A stretch of DNA of 64,000 nt from Nocardioides jishulii (GCF_006007965.1 NZ_CP040748.1:1736001-1800000), one strand, 5' to 3'; counted from the first letter of the stretch, positions 43,454-55,748 are shown. Notes: generated from the letters alone by a model not told the origin. Program-made: numbers and translations.

Positions 43454-44380
43454 GAGCCAGCCGGAGCGCTTGAACGAGACGAACAGGAACGCGACCACGC
43501 CGATCATGAGGGTCAGGACCATCGGATATCCGTAGTGCCATGACAGCTCGGGCATGAACTTGAAGTTCATTCCGTAGATCCCGGCGATCAACGAGGGCAC
43601 CACCACGAGTGCTGCTGCCGCGGAGATCTTGCGCATGTCCTCGTTCTGCTGCAGCGAGATGCGTGCCACGTGGGCGTCGAAGACGCTCGACAACATGGAG
43701 TCGAGCTGCTCGATGGCCTCCACCAGCCGGTGGAGACGGTCACCGAGCACCTTGAACTCAGCGCTCTGGCGGGGGCTCGACTGCGCGAACTGCTCCAACG
43801 GGGCCGCGAGCGGCGTCACGGCACGACGCGCCTCCGCGAGCTCGCGCTTGAGGAGGTAGATCCGCTCGGTGTCCGCGGGGGTGTCGGTCGAGAAGACGGA
43901 CGTCTCGACCTCGCCCACGTCGACGAAGAGCTCGGCGACCACCTCGTCGTAGCCGTCGATGGCCCACCGGCACAGGGTGACCACCACGCGTTCGTGGTCC
44001 TCGCCCACGTCGACCGACGGAGGCGTGGCCGGCTGCTCGACGTGGCTCGGCGGTCGGTGGACCGACACGACGAGGGTTCCACGGATGAACAGGTCCAGCT
44101 GGCCGGTCTCGACCGAGTCGGTGGGGTCGACGTACTGCAGCGTCCGCATCGTCAGGCGTTGGACCTCCCCATCGACCGACAGGGCGGGGCGACGGGCGTT
44201 GCTGTGCTCGAAGATGTGCTCGACCGTGGTGCCCAGCACTGAGGCAGCTCTCTCCACGTCGGCTCCGTTTGGTGACTCGATGGCCATCCAGCGCGGTGCC
44301 AGCGCTGCCGCCGACGACGCTTCGGCGTCCCCCACGGGAGGCGCCTCGTCCGCGTCGTCGAAGGAGTCGTGTCGGATCAC
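43451..44380 (-). CDS. corA: Magnesium/cobalt transporter CorA
   Basis: A 309-residue CorA protein: large cytoplasmic domain, then two C-terminal membrane helices with the GMN selectivity motif (IYGMNFKFMPEL). GTG 44380 is preferred over TTG 44398 because TACGGT lies 6 nt before it and would overlap the longer start. It is divergent from a phosphoglycerate-mutase-like gene only 32 nt away. Confidence 0.93.
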   Translation of the reverse strand: MIRHDSFDDADEAPPVGDAEASSAAALAPRWMAIESPNGADVERAASVLGTTVEHIFEHSNARRPALSVDGEVQRLTMRTLQYVDPTDSVETGQLDLFIRGTLVVSVHRPPSHVEQPATPPSVDVGEDHERVVVTLCRWAIDGYDEVVAELFVDVGEVETSVFSTDTPADTERIYLLKRELAEARRAVTPLAAPLEQFAQSSPRQSAEFKVLGDRLHRLVEAIEQLDSMLSSVFDAHVARISLQQNEDMRKISAAAALVVVPSLIAGIYGMNFKFMPELSWHYGYPMVLTLMIGVVAFLFVSFKRSGWL

Positions 44381-44386
44381 ACGACG

Positions 44387-44392
44387 ACCGTA
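44387..44392 (-). promoter_or_regulatory. -10 for leaderless corA mRNA
   Basis: TACGGT on the minus strand, 6 nt, then GTG at 44380. Confidence 0.55.
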
Positions 44393-44399
44393 ACCCAAT

Positions 44400-44405
44400 T
44401 AGAGT
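44400..44405 (+). promoter_or_regulatory. -10 for leaderless phosphoglycerate-mutase-like mRNA
   Basis: TAGAGT, 7 nt, then ATG 44413. Confidence 0.55.
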
Positions 44406-44412
44406 CCCCCGC

Positions 44413-45126
44413 ATGGCCACTGTGATCCTCGTACGGCACGGCCGTTCGACCGCCAACTCCACGGGTGTGCTGGCCGGGCGGCTCCCGGGTGTGCTGCTCG
44501 ACGACACGGGGGAGGAGCAGGTGCGCCGTGTCGGCGAGCGCCTTGCCCAGGTCCCGCTCGTCCACGCGGTGAGCAGCCCGCTCGAACGCTGCGAGCAGAC
44601 GGCCCGGGCCATCCTGGCGGCACAGCCCGGCGAGGTCGTCCTGGCTCACGACGAGCGCCTCACCGAGTGTGGCTACGGCGCGTGGCAGGGGCGCGCGCTC
44701 AAGGACCTGGCGGGCGAGGACCTCTGGCGCACCGTCCAGCGCCATCCCTCGCACGCGGTCTTCCCCGAGGGCGAGTCGATTCGCGACATGGCCGCCCGCG
44801 CGGTCGAGGCGGTGCGCCAGGTCGACGCACAGGTGGAGTCCGAGCACGGACCTGGCGCGGTGTGGCTCGCCGTGAGCCACGGTGACGTCATCAAGTCGAT
44901 CCTCGCCGATGCCTACGGCACCCACCTCGACCACTTCCAGCGCATCGTGGTCGACCCCGCGTCGGTGAGCATCGTCCGGTTCACCGAGGACCGTCCGTAC
45001 GTGGTCGCGACCAACACGCACGCCGGCGACCTCTCCTGGCTCACCTCCCGTGAGAGTGTCGAACGCACCGCCGAGGCCGTCCCCGGCGGTGGCGCCGGCC
45101 CCGTCGGCCCCACCCACCCCGCCTAG
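44413..45126 (+). CDS. Histidine phosphatase, MSMEG_4193 family
   Basis: A 237-residue histidine phosphatase: LVRHGRSTAN at the start, SSPLERCEQTARA, and the second His in AVSHGDVIK. It is the first gene of a conserved actinobacterial cluster leading to mshC. A role linked to inositol or mycothiol metabolism is inferred from context; no substrate is known. Its TAG stop is the first half of the next gene's -10. Confidence 0.88.
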   Translation: MATVILVRHGRSTANSTGVLAGRLPGVLLDDTGEEQVRRVGERLAQVPLVHAVSSPLERCEQTARAILAAQPGEVVLAHDERLTECGYGAWQGRALKDLAGEDLWRTVQRHPSHAVFPEGESIRDMAARAVEAVRQVDAQVESEHGPGAVWLAVSHGDVIKSILADAYGTHLDHFQRIVVDPASVSIVRFTEDRPYVVATNTHAGDLSWLTSRESVERTAEAVPGGGAGPVGPTHPA

Positions 45127-45129
45127 GCT
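45124..45129 (+). promoter_or_regulatory. -10 of the DUF3090 gene overlapping a stop codon
   Basis: TAGGCT begins with the TAG stop of the upstream gene, then 7 nt to ATG 45137. Confidence 0.6.
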
Positions 45130-45136
45130 GGTTGTC

Positions 45137-45703
45137 ATGCCCCTCGTCCACGCCTTCGATCCCCCTGAGCGCTTCGTCACCGGCACCGTCGGCGAGCCCG
45201 GGCACCGTACGTTCTTCCTCCAGGCCCGCTCGGCGGACCAGGTCGTCTCCGTCTCCCTCGAGAAGCAGCAGGTCGTCGTCCTCGTGGAGCGGCTCGACGA
45301 GCTGCTCGACGAACTGATGCGAGTGCCGGGCAACGAGACGGTCATCCCGGCCATCACCCCCTTCGACCTCCACGACACCGCCCCCCTCGAGCAGCCGATC
45401 GTCGAGGAGTTCCGGGTCGGCACGATGGCGCTCTCCTGGGACCCGGTGGACCAGCGCGTCGTGCTGGAAGCCTTCCCGGTCGAGATCGTCGACCCCGCCG
45501 AGGAGCAGGCGGACGACGACGAGGAACGCGAACCGGAGGAGCTGCTCCTGGTGCGCATGACCGGAGCTGCTGCCCGTGCCTTCTGCTCCCGCGCCCAGCA
45601 GGTCGTCGAGGCCGGTCGACCCGACTGCCCGTTCTGCGGCCAGCCGATGGACCCCGACGGCCACCTGTGCGTGCGAGCCAACGGCTTCAAGCGACGGCTC
45701 TAG
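45137..45703 (+). CDS. DUF3090 family protein
   Basis: A 188-residue actinobacterial protein. The C-terminal CPFCGQPMDPDGHLC looks like a zinc ribbon (three Cys and one His). The middle has an acidic stretch EEQADDDEEREPEE. Function unknown. Its stop shares one base with the next gene's GTG (TAGTG), so the two are translationally coupled. Confidence 0.88.
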   Translation: MPLVHAFDPPERFVTGTVGEPGHRTFFLQARSADQVVSVSLEKQQVVVLVERLDELLDELMRVPGNETVIPAITPFDLHDTAPLEQPIVEEFRVGTMALSWDPVDQRVVLEAFPVEIVDPAEEQADDDEEREPEELLLVRMTGAAARAFCSRAQQVVEAGRPDCPFCGQPMDPDGHLCVRANGFKRRL

Positions 45704-46476
45704 TGGACCGGGCAGACGTCCGCGGAGTCCCGCAGGGCACGCTCACCCTGCGCGGGCGCGTGTTGGCGGCCTCCAACGCGACCTTCGTGGGAGAGATCGA
45801 CCACGTCCGCGTGGTCTACAAGCCGATCAGCGGCGAACGCCCGCTGTGGGACTTCCCCGACGGCTCGCTGGCGGGACGGGAGGTGGCCAGCGCCAAGGTT
45901 TCTGACGCCCTCGGCTGGCGCGTCGTGCCGCCCACGGTGATGGGCGACGGACCCCACGGCCCCGGCATGGTGCAGCTGTGGTGCGAGCCGGACCCCGAGC
46001 AGGACCCGGTCGACCTGGTGGCGGCCGATGCCGTGCCGCCGGACGTCTGCCACGTCCTGGACGGCCTTGACGGTCTCGACCAGCCCGTCGCGCTGGTCCA
46101 CGAACGCTCCGACGCGCTGCGCCGGATGGCGATCTTCGACGTCATCACCAACAACTCCGACCGCAAGGGCGGCCACGTGCTGGCCATGACCGACGGTCAC
46201 CGCTTCGGCGTCGACCACGGCCTCACCTTCCACACCGACCCCAAGCTGCGCACCGTGCTGTGGGGCTGGGCGGGTGAGCGCGTGCCGGACGACGACCTCG
46301 TCTCGGTGGCCCGGCTCGTCGAGGCCCTCGAGGGGGCCCTGGGGGACGAGCTGAGCCACCTCGTCACCTCGGACGAGGTGGCCGCCACCGTCAACCGCTG
46401 CCGCCTCCTGATGGAGCGTGGAGTCATGCCCGTGCCGGACGGACGGTGGCCCGCCATTCCCTGGCCACCCTTCTAG
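45703..46476 (+). CDS. SCO1664 family protein, kinase-like fold
   Basis: A 257-residue protein with features of the PI3/4-kinase-like fold: a lysine in [21 protein letters not shown], then the catalytic-type [16 protein letters not shown] and the metal-binding VDHGLTF. Substrate unknown. It starts at GTG 45703 overlapping the DUF3090 stop. Its constant position before mshC suggests a role in mycothiol or inositol metabolism; that is inferred. Confidence 0.85.
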   Translation: MDRADVRGVPQGTLTLRGRVLAASNATFVGEIDHVRVVYKPISGERPLWDFPDGSLAGREVASAKVSDALGWRVVPPTVMGDGPHGPGMVQLWCEPDPEQDPVDLVAADAVPPDVCHVLDGLDGLDQPVALVHERSDALRRMAIFDVITNNSDRKGGHVLAMTDGHRFGVDHGLTFHTDPKLRTVLWGWAGERVPDDDLVSVARLVEALEGALGDELSHLVTSDEVAATVNRCRLLMERGVMPVPDGRWPAIPWPPF

Positions 46477-46477
46477 G

Positions 46478-46483
46478 TAGGCT
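46478..46483 (+). promoter_or_regulatory. -10 for leaderless mshC mRNA
   Basis: TAGGCT, 7 nt, then ATG 46491. It starts 2 nt after the upstream TAG stop. Confidence 0.6.
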
Positions 46484-46490
46484 TCGGGCC

Positions 46491-47726
46491 ATGCGTGCAT
46501 GGTCTGCCCCGGATGTCCCCGTCCTGCCGGTCCGTGGTCCCGAGGTGAGGATCCACGACACCGCGACCGGGCGACTCGTCCCCAGTGAGCCCACCGAAGG
46601 TCCCGCACGCCTCTACGTCTGCGGCATCACGCCCTACGACGCCACCCACATGGGCCACGCGGCCACCTACGTCGCGTTCGACCTGCTCAACCGAGCCTGG
46701 CGCAACGCCGGCCACGACGTCACGTACGTCCAGAACGTCACCGACGTCGACGACCCACTGCTCGAGCGTGCCGAGAAGGTGAAGATCGACTGGGTGGAGC
46801 TCGCGGAGCGCGAGACGGAGCTCTTCCGTCAGGACATGCGCGCCCTGCGCGTGCTGCCTCCGGCGCACTACGTCGGTGCCGTCGAGTCGATCCCGCTCGT
46901 CATCTCCTACATCGAGCGCCTGCAGGAGACCGGTGCGGTCTACGAGGTGGAGGGCGACCTCTACTTCTCCGTCGCCGCCGATGCGTCGTTCGGAGCGGTC
47001 TCGGGCTACGACCGCCAGACCATGGCCACGGTCTTCGGCGAGCGCGGTGGCGACCCCGAGCGTCCTGGCAAGCGTGACCCCCTCGACTGCGTCCTGTGGT
47101 TGACCGCCCGCGAGGGTGAGCCCTCCTGGGAGAGCCCGTGGGGCCCCGGGCGCCCCGGTTGGCACATCGAGTGCACCGCCATCGCCCATGAGCACCTCGG
47201 GGACGGCTTCGACGTCCAGGGCGGCGGCTCGGACCTCGTCTTCCCGCACCACGAGATGTGCGCCTCCCAGGCCCACGTCGCCCACGGCGAGTTCGCCCGC
47301 GCCTACGCCCACGTCGGCATGGTCGCCTACGACGGGGAGAAGATGTCGAAGTCGAGGGGCAACCTCGTCTTCGTCTCCCACCTGCGCAACAGCGACGTCG
47401 ACCCGATGGCGATCAGACTGGCCCTCCTGCGCCACCACTACCGCTCCGACTGGGAGTGGCAGGACAGTGAGCTGTGGGACGCCGTCGACACGCTCGACCG
47501 CTGGCGCAAGGCGCTGTCGCTGGGCGCCGGTGCCGCCGCGACCCCCGTGGTCGAGACGGTCCTCGCGGCCCTGGCCGACGACCTGGACGCTCCGCGTGCG
47601 GTCGCGGCCATCGAGGAGTGGGTCGATGCGACGCTCGGCACCGCCGGGCTCGCCGACACGAGCGACGCCGATGCCTCAGGGATCGTGCACCAGGTGCTCG
47701 ACGCGGCACTCGGCCTGTCGCTCTGA
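46491..47726 (+). CDS. mshC: Cysteine:1-D-myo-inosityl-2-amino-2-deoxy-alpha-D-glucopyranoside ligase
   Basis: A 411-residue enzyme related to cysteinyl-tRNA synthetase. The zinc Cys is C44 (YVCGITPYD), the HIGH-like motif is THMGHA (52-57) and the KMSKS motif is EKMSKSRGN. It joins cysteine to GlcN-inositol in mycothiol synthesis. It lacks the tRNA-binding C-terminal domain of CysS and is of MshC length. Mycothiol production places the organism in the Actinobacteria. Confidence 0.94.
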   Translation: MRAWSAPDVPVLPVRGPEVRIHDTATGRLVPSEPTEGPARLYVCGITPYDATHMGHAATYVAFDLLNRAWRNAGHDVTYVQNVTDVDDPLLERAEKVKIDWVELAERETELFRQDMRALRVLPPAHYVGAVESIPLVISYIERLQETGAVYEVEGDLYFSVAADASFGAVSGYDRQTMATVFGERGGDPERPGKRDPLDCVLWLTAREGEPSWESPWGPGRPGWHIECTAIAHEHLGDGFDVQGGGSDLVFPHHEMCASQAHVAHGEFARAYAHVGMVAYDGEKMSKSRGNLVFVSHLRNSDVDPMAIRLALLRHHYRSDWEWQDSELWDAVDTLDRWRKALSLGAGAAATPVVETVLAALADDLDAPRAVAAIEEWVDATLGTAGLADTSDADASGIVHQVLDAALGLSL

Positions 47727-47756
47727 GGCTGCCCCGGTCGAAGCACCCTCACTGAC

Positions 47757-47784
47757 AACCGGAGGTCGGCCGGTTTCGGCCTCC
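47757..47784. terminator. Candidate terminator between mshC and PAC2
   Basis: Two alternative hairpins overlap: AACCGG-N7-CCGGTT (47757-47775) and GGCCG-gttt-CGGCC (47768-47781). They lie between convergent genes. Neither has a T tract. Confidence 0.4.
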
Positions 47785-47812
47785 AGTCAAGACGTGGGGG
47801 AGAGGGCGCGAC

Positions 47813-48658
47813 TCACTGCTCGCCGCGCCGCTTGAGGTAGCGCTCGAACTCCGCGGCGATCGCGTCGCCCGACGCCTCCGGCAGGTCGGCGGCGTCGCGG
47901 GCCTCCTCGAGCTGGCGTACGTAGTCGGCGACGTCGTCGTCCTCCTCGGCGAGCTGCTCGACGCCGCGCTCCCAGGCCTTGGCCTCCTCCGGCAGGTCCC
48001 CCAGGGGGAGGGGCGAGCCCAGGAGGTCCTCGAGGCGGCTCAGCAGGGCCAGGCTGGCCTTGGGGCAGGGCGGCTGGGCAACGTAGTGGGGGACGGCCGC
48101 CCACAACGACACCGCCGGGATGTCGAGACGGGCACAGGCGTCCTGGATGACGCCGACGATGCCGGTGGGCCCCTCGTACGTCGAGACCTCGAGACCGGCG
48201 TGATCACCCGAGATGTCGGCGGACGACGTGCCCGAGACCGGCACGGGGCGCGTGTGAGGGGTGTCGGCCAGCAGCGCACCGAGCGTGATCACCAGCTGGG
48301 CGCCCAGGTCGTCGCACGCTGCCAGGAGGTCGGCGGTGAACTGGCGCCAGCGCATGCTGGGCTCGATGCCGCGGACGAGGATGACGTCACGCACCATGTC
48401 GGGGGGAGAGGCGACCGCGATCTCGGTCCCGGGCCAGCTCAGGGTGCGACGACCACTGGCGTCGGTACCGACCAACGGCCGGTTCACCTGGAAGTCGTAG
48501 TAGTCCTCAGGGTCGACCCGTCCGACGACGGTCGCGTCCCACTCGTGGATGAGGTGCTGCACCACGGAGGTGGCCGCGTCGGCCGCGTCGTTCCAGCCCT
48601 CGAAGGCAGCGATCACGACGGGGTCCACGAGGTCCGTCAAGGCATCGATCTCGATCAC
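47813..48658 (-). CDS. PAC2 family protein
   Basis: A 281-residue protein of the PAC2 (proteasome assembly chaperone 2-like) fold: [17 protein letters not shown] near the start and [18 protein letters not shown] later. The C-terminal part is acidic. Bacterial function is unknown. It may relate to the Pup-proteasome locus 8 kb away, but the family also occurs without proteasomes. Start is GTG with TAGGCT 6 nt upstream. Confidence 0.87.
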   Translation of the reverse strand: MIEIDALTDLVDPVVIAAFEGWNDAADAATSVVQHLIHEWDATVVGRVDPEDYYDFQVNRPLVGTDASGRRTLSWPGTEIAVASPPDMVRDVILVRGIEPSMRWRQFTADLLAACDDLGAQLVITLGALLADTPHTRPVPVSGTSSADISGDHAGLEVSTYEGPTGIVGVIQDACARLDIPAVSLWAAVPHYVAQPPCPKASLALLSRLEDLLGSPLPLGDLPEEAKAWERGVEQLAEEDDDVADYVRQLEEARDAADLPEASGDAIAAEFERYLKRRGEQ

Positions 48659-48664
48659 CTCCCC

Positions 48665-48670
48665 AGCCTA
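48665..48670 (-). promoter_or_regulatory. -10 for leaderless PAC2 mRNA
   Basis: TAGGCT on the minus strand, 6 nt, then GTG at 48658. Confidence 0.6.
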
Positions 48671-48724
48671 GGTGGTCCCGTGGATTTCCTCCGCCCCTAG
48701 CCGCGGTGTCACGATTCGGGATGG

Positions 48725-48754
48725 TTGTCCATGTTCCGGACACGGGTCTACCGT
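48725..48754 (+). promoter_or_regulatory. Candidate metH promoter
   Basis: TTGTCC (48725-48730), 18 nt, TACCGT (48749-48754). An inverted repeat TGTCC-N7-GGACA (48726-48742) overlaps the -35. A leader of about 27 nt follows with GAAGGA 5 nt before GTG 48796. I see no B12 or SAM riboswitch fold in this short region. Confidence 0.45.
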
Positions 48755-48795
48755 GGTTGGGACGGACGAGCATCCACGACCCCCGAAGGAACCAC

Positions 48796-52539
<3,744 letters not shown>

Positions 52540-52643
52540 CGAGCAGGCGGCCTGAGCGGCCGCAGGCAGGGGCGTGCGGCGCGCCGGCGTGATCGCGGCG
52601 GCGGGCGGGCATGATTGCCGCTCGCCACGGGTAGGTGGCCGCC

Positions 52644-53198
52644 ATGTCTGCACGCACGGACCACGAGGCGATCATCCGCCGGTTCCCCACGGTCGAGAGT
52701 GTCTCGCGTCGCCCCGGACCCGGTCGGGTCGACCACGTGAGCCGCAGGATCGGCCTCCTGCTGCTGGTCCTCGTGGTCGTCGGTGGTTCCCTCGGCTACG
52801 CGGGGCCCCGTTCCACCACGGCCTCGGAGAGCGGGCCGGGCGGCAGCCTCGAGGTGGAGTACCCCTCCCTCACCCGTCCCGGCCTCGACACCGAGGTGTC
52901 GATCTCCGTCGTTCCGGACCGGAGCACCGAGACCCTCCGGCTGTCGGTGAGCCAGGCCACCCTGGCCCGACTGGGGGTCGAGCGATTCTCACCGGAGCCG
53001 CAGGTGCAGCGTACGGAGGCTGACCGAGTGGTCCTCGAGTTCGCCACGGAGCCCGGCCCGAGCCGGGAGTTCACCGTGCGGATGTCTGGCAGGACGCCCA
53101 CCACGCAGATGCCGGGCCGACACCGGTGGGAGCTCGACTGGCTGCCTTGGGACGGCGCGGGCATCCGGGTGGCCGCCACGACGTGGACGGTGCCGTGA
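52644..53198 (+). CDS. Hypothetical membrane-anchored protein
   Basis: 184 residues with one membrane helix (about 36-54, IGLLLLVLVVVGG) and an extracytoplasmic beta-rich domain. No known motif. A weak TAGGTGG precedes ATG 52644; a later GTG at 52737 just before the helix is an alternative start. Its stop shares one base with the ATG of the DUF421 gene (TGATG), so the two are probably made together. Confidence 0.7.
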   Translation: MSARTDHEAIIRRFPTVESVSRRPGPGRVDHVSRRIGLLLLVLVVVGGSLGYAGPRSTTASESGPGGSLEVEYPSLTRPGLDTEVSISVVPDRSTETLRLSVSQATLARLGVERFSPEPQVQRTEADRVVLEFATEPGPSREFTVRMSGRTPTTQMPGRHRWELDWLPWDGAGIRVAATTWTVP

Positions 53199-53644
53199 TG
53201 GTGACCGCCTTCTACTCCGTGCTCGTCTTCTTCCTCCTCATGGCCGTCCTCCGGATCATGGGCAAGCGGGAGCTGTCGCAGCTGTCCGCCTTCGACCTCG
53301 TGGTCCTGTTCGTCATCGGTGACCTCGTCGCCGAGGCAGTGATCTCGGAGGACACGTCGTTCTTCGGCGCCGTGATCGCCATCTCGACCTTCACGCTCCT
53401 CACGGTGCTGGTCTCCTGGGTGGCCTTCCGGTTCCCGCGACTGCAACCCGCACTCGACGGGACCCCGACGGTGATCGTGCGCGACGGATCACCCGACGAC
53501 GGGGCCATGAAGCGCGAGAGGATCACCCTCTTCGACCTGCGCGAGGCGGCCAGGAACGAGGGCATCCGCGACATCGCTGACATCGAGCTCGCGCTGCTCG
53601 AACCGGATGGCTCCTTCTCGTTCTTCACCCGTCAGGACAGGTGA
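53198..53644 (+). CDS. DUF421/YetF-like membrane protein
   Basis: A 148-residue protein with three membrane helices (about 4-18, 33-47 and 56-74) and a small cytoplasmic domain with IVRDGSPDDGAMKRERIT. DUF421 proteins are widespread and of unknown function. It is coupled to the upstream anchored protein. Confidence 0.85.
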   Translation: MVTAFYSVLVFFLLMAVLRIMGKRELSQLSAFDLVVLFVIGDLVAEAVISEDTSFFGAVIAISTFTLLTVLVSWVAFRFPRLQPALDGTPTVIVRDGSPDDGAMKRERITLFDLREAARNEGIRDIADIELALLEPDGSFSFFTRQDR

Positions 53645-53650
53645 CGCAGC

Positions 53651-53715
53651 GTCACCACGGCAGGTCACCACGGCAGGTCACCACGGCAGGTCACCACGGC
53701 AGGTCACCACGGCAG
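53651..53715. repeat. 13-bp tandem repeat, five perfect copies
   Basis: GTCACCACGGCAG is repeated five times without a mismatch, and a degenerate sixth copy follows. It lies in a 169-nt gap, is preceded by the inverted repeat GTGACG-cag-CGTCAC (53641-53655), and cannot be coding because the unit is not a multiple of three. Confidence 0.95.
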
Positions 53716-53763
53716 CGTCACCCCGCACGGTCCGACGATGCCGTGCCGTTCCCGGCCCCGACC

Positions 53764-53769
53764 TAGAAT
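53764..53769 (+). promoter_or_regulatory. Candidate -10 of the HAD hydrolase gene
   Basis: TAGAAT, with transcription starting near 53776. This leaves a 38-nt leader that includes GGAGGG at 53803-53808. Confidence 0.5.
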
Positions 53770-53802
53770 GAAGGGCGTACGGCATTCACCACGAGCGCCC
53801 CC

Positions 53803-53808
53803 GGAGGG
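53803..53808 (+). promoter_or_regulatory. Shine-Dalgarno sequence deciding a CTG start
   Basis: GGAGGG stands 5 nt before CTG 53814, and no other start codon is in frame at the right distance. Confidence 0.65.
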
Positions 53809-53813
53809 TCGTC

Positions 53814-54524
53814 CTGAGCACCACACAGTCCAGCGTTCCCGCAGGTCAGCTCCCCTACGAGGGTCACGCGCAACCCCGAGCAGTGCTCTGGGACATGGAC
53901 GGCACCTTGGTCGACACCGAGCCGTACTGGATCGCCAGCGAGTATGCGCTGGCCGAGAAGTACGGCAGCACCTGGAACGACGAGCACGCCCTCAACCTCG
54001 TCGGCAACGACCTGTTGGTCTCCGCCCGCTACATCCGCGAGCACATGGGTCTCGACCTCGCTCCCGAGGAGATCGTCGAGGAGCTGCTCGTGCTCATGGA
54101 GGCGGCCGTCCGGGCCGAGGTGCCCTGGCGTCCTGGGGCTCGCGAGCTGCTCGCCGAGCTCGCCGAGGCGGGAGTGCCGTGCGCCCTGGTCACGATGTCC
54201 TACCGCCGCATGGTCGACCCCGTGCTCGAGGCGCTGGGGGAGCAGGGGTTCGACGCCGTCGTGACCGGTGACGCCGTGAGTCACGGCAAGCCGCACCCGG
54301 AGCCCTACCTGAAGGCCGCGGCGGAGCTCGGTGTGTCGCCCGAGGACTGCGTGGCCATCGAGGACTCCGACACCGGCGCGCGTTCAGCAGCCGCGGCGGG
54401 ATGCACCGTCCTGTGCGTGCCCAACCACGTCCCGATCCCGCCCGCACCGGGGAGGGTCTTCGCCGCGTCGTTGGCCGACGTCGACCTGGGCCGGCTTGCC
54501 GCCATGCACGCAGGGTGCGCCTGA
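53814..54524 (+). CDS. HAD family hydrolase, probable CTG start
   Basis: A 236-residue HAD phosphatase. Motif I is LWDMDGTLVDTEP, motif II is ALVTMSYRR, K is in SHGKPHPEPYLKA, and motif IV is VAIEDSDTGARSA. The first in-frame GTG (53883) would begin at the motif I strand and leave no N-terminus. CTG 53814 with GGAGGG 5 nt upstream yields (M)STTQSSVPAGQLPY. The beta-phosphoglucomutase/phosphatase type is likely; the substrate is unknown. Confidence 0.85.
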   Translation: MSTTQSSVPAGQLPYEGHAQPRAVLWDMDGTLVDTEPYWIASEYALAEKYGSTWNDEHALNLVGNDLLVSARYIREHMGLDLAPEEIVEELLVLMEAAVRAEVPWRPGARELLAELAEAGVPCALVTMSYRRMVDPVLEALGEQGFDAVVTGDAVSHGKPHPEPYLKAAAELGVSPEDCVAIEDSDTGARSAAAAGCTVLCVPNHVPIPPAPGRVFAASLADVDLGRLAAMHAGCA

Positions 54525-54565
54525 GCATCGCCGTCTCACGCACCCGCCCGCCGGGGTTGCTCGGG

Positions 54566-54571
54566 TAGGGT
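54566..54571 (+). promoter_or_regulatory. -10 for leaderless site-2 protease mRNA
   Basis: TAGGGT, 6 nt, then GTG 54578. Confidence 0.6.
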
Positions 54572-54577
54572 CTGTGC

Positions 54578-55738
54578 GTGTCTGAACGTGCGCCGTCCTC
54601 CCCGCAGCCGAGCGGTCCAGCACCGCGCCCTCCGGGCACGATCCGACTCGGCCAGATCGCCGGAGCCGACGTCCTCGTCAATGCTTCCTGGTTCCTCATC
54701 GCGGCACTGATCTCCGTGCTGGTGGCGCCGCGCGTCGAGCAGGTGGAGCCGGGACTCGGCGTCTGGAAGTACGGCGCGGGATTCGCCTTCGCCGTCATCC
54801 TGTACGCCTCGGTGCTGCTCCACGAGGCCTCCCACGCCTACGTGGCCCGCCGCTTCGGCCACCGCGTCTCCTCCATCACGCTCCACTTCCTCGGAGGCAT
54901 GACCGCCATCGACGGGGAGGCGCGTACGGCCAAGCAGGAGTTCTGGATCGCCGTCGTCGGGCCCCTCACCTCACTCGCCGTGGGTGGCGCGGCGGTCGCG
55001 GCCTGGTTCGTCACGCCTGAGGGGCTCCTCCAGGTCGGTGTCGAAGGGCTGGCTGGCGCCAACCTCCTCATCGGGGTGCTCAACCTGGTCCCCGCCCTGC
55101 CCCTGGACGGCGGACGGGTGCTCAAGGCGTCGGTGTGGCAGCTGACCGGCAACATGCACCGAGGCACCTCGATCGCCGGCTGGTCGGGACGCCTGCTGGC
55201 CGTGGTGGTCCTCGGCTGGCCCTTCTACCAGCAGGCCCTCCTCGGTACCCCGCCACTCGTCGTCGACTACGTCCTCGCAGCGGTCCTTGCCGCCTTCCTC
55301 TGGACGGGCGCCACCGCGGCGATCCTCAACGCCCGGATCCGGTCCAGGCTGCCCAGCCTGGTCGCACGTCGGCTTGCCCGCCGCACCGTCACCGTGCCCG
55401 AGGACACCCCTCTGGGGCAGGCGGTCGCCACCGCCCAGAGCCACCGCGCCGGCAGCATCGTCACCGTCGACGCGGGTGGGCATCCGGTGGGCATCGTCAG
55501 CGAACGAGCACTGCTGGCAGTGCCGGCCGACCGGAGGCCCTGGATGCCGACCTCCAGCGTCGCGCGCACCCTCGGACCCGGCATGACGCTGCCCGTCGAC
55601 CTCGCCGGCGAGGAGCTCGTCGCCGCGATCGCACGGCGCCCTGCGGAGGAGTACCTCCTCGTCGCTCCCGACGGCACCCTCCACGGCGTTCTCTCCACGG
55701 TCGACGTCGATCGCGCCTTCAACGACCGGGGCAACTAG
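54578..55738 (+). CDS. Site-2 protease family (M50) membrane metalloprotease with CBS domains
   Basis: A 386-residue intramembrane zinc protease. The HEASH site is at H82-H86, and the second metal motif LNLVPALPLDGGRVL follows. C-terminal CBS-type repeats (from about 275) may sense adenine nucleotides. Substrate unknown. It is the first gene of the run leading into the proteasome locus. Its TAG stop forms the start of the next gene's -10. Confidence 0.9.
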   Translation: MSERAPSSPQPSGPAPRPPGTIRLGQIAGADVLVNASWFLIAALISVLVAPRVEQVEPGLGVWKYGAGFAFAVILYASVLLHEASHAYVARRFGHRVSSITLHFLGGMTAIDGEARTAKQEFWIAVVGPLTSLAVGGAAVAAWFVTPEGLLQVGVEGLAGANLLIGVLNLVPALPLDGGRVLKASVWQLTGNMHRGTSIAGWSGRLLAVVVLGWPFYQQALLGTPPLVVDYVLAAVLAAFLWTGATAAILNARIRSRLPSLVARRLARRTVTVPEDTPLGQAVATAQSHRAGSIVTVDAGGHPVGIVSERALLAVPADRRPWMPTSSVARTLGPGMTLPVDLAGEELVAAIARRPAEEYLLVAPDGTLHGVLSTVDVDRAFNDRGN

Positions 55739-55741
55739 GCT
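55736..55741 (+). promoter_or_regulatory. -10 of trmI overlapping a stop codon
   Basis: TAGGCT begins with the TAG stop of the site-2 protease gene, then 7 nt to ATG 55749. Confidence 0.6.
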
Positions 55742-55748
55742 CCAGCGC

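Noticed and set aside
44381..44398. Longer CorA start at TTG 44398
   Set aside because: It would place the start codon upstream of and overlapping the corA -10 (44387-44392). GTG 44380 fits the promoter spacing used elsewhere.
48659..48795. Possible cobalamin, SAM or SAH riboswitch before metH
   Set aside because: The 137-nt gap also holds the PAC2 promoter and the metH promoter. No conserved riboswitch core is visible, and the predicted leader is only about 27 nt.
53651..53715. Possible CRISPR array
   Set aside because: The 13-bp units are directly abutting with no spacers and there are no cas genes in the window.
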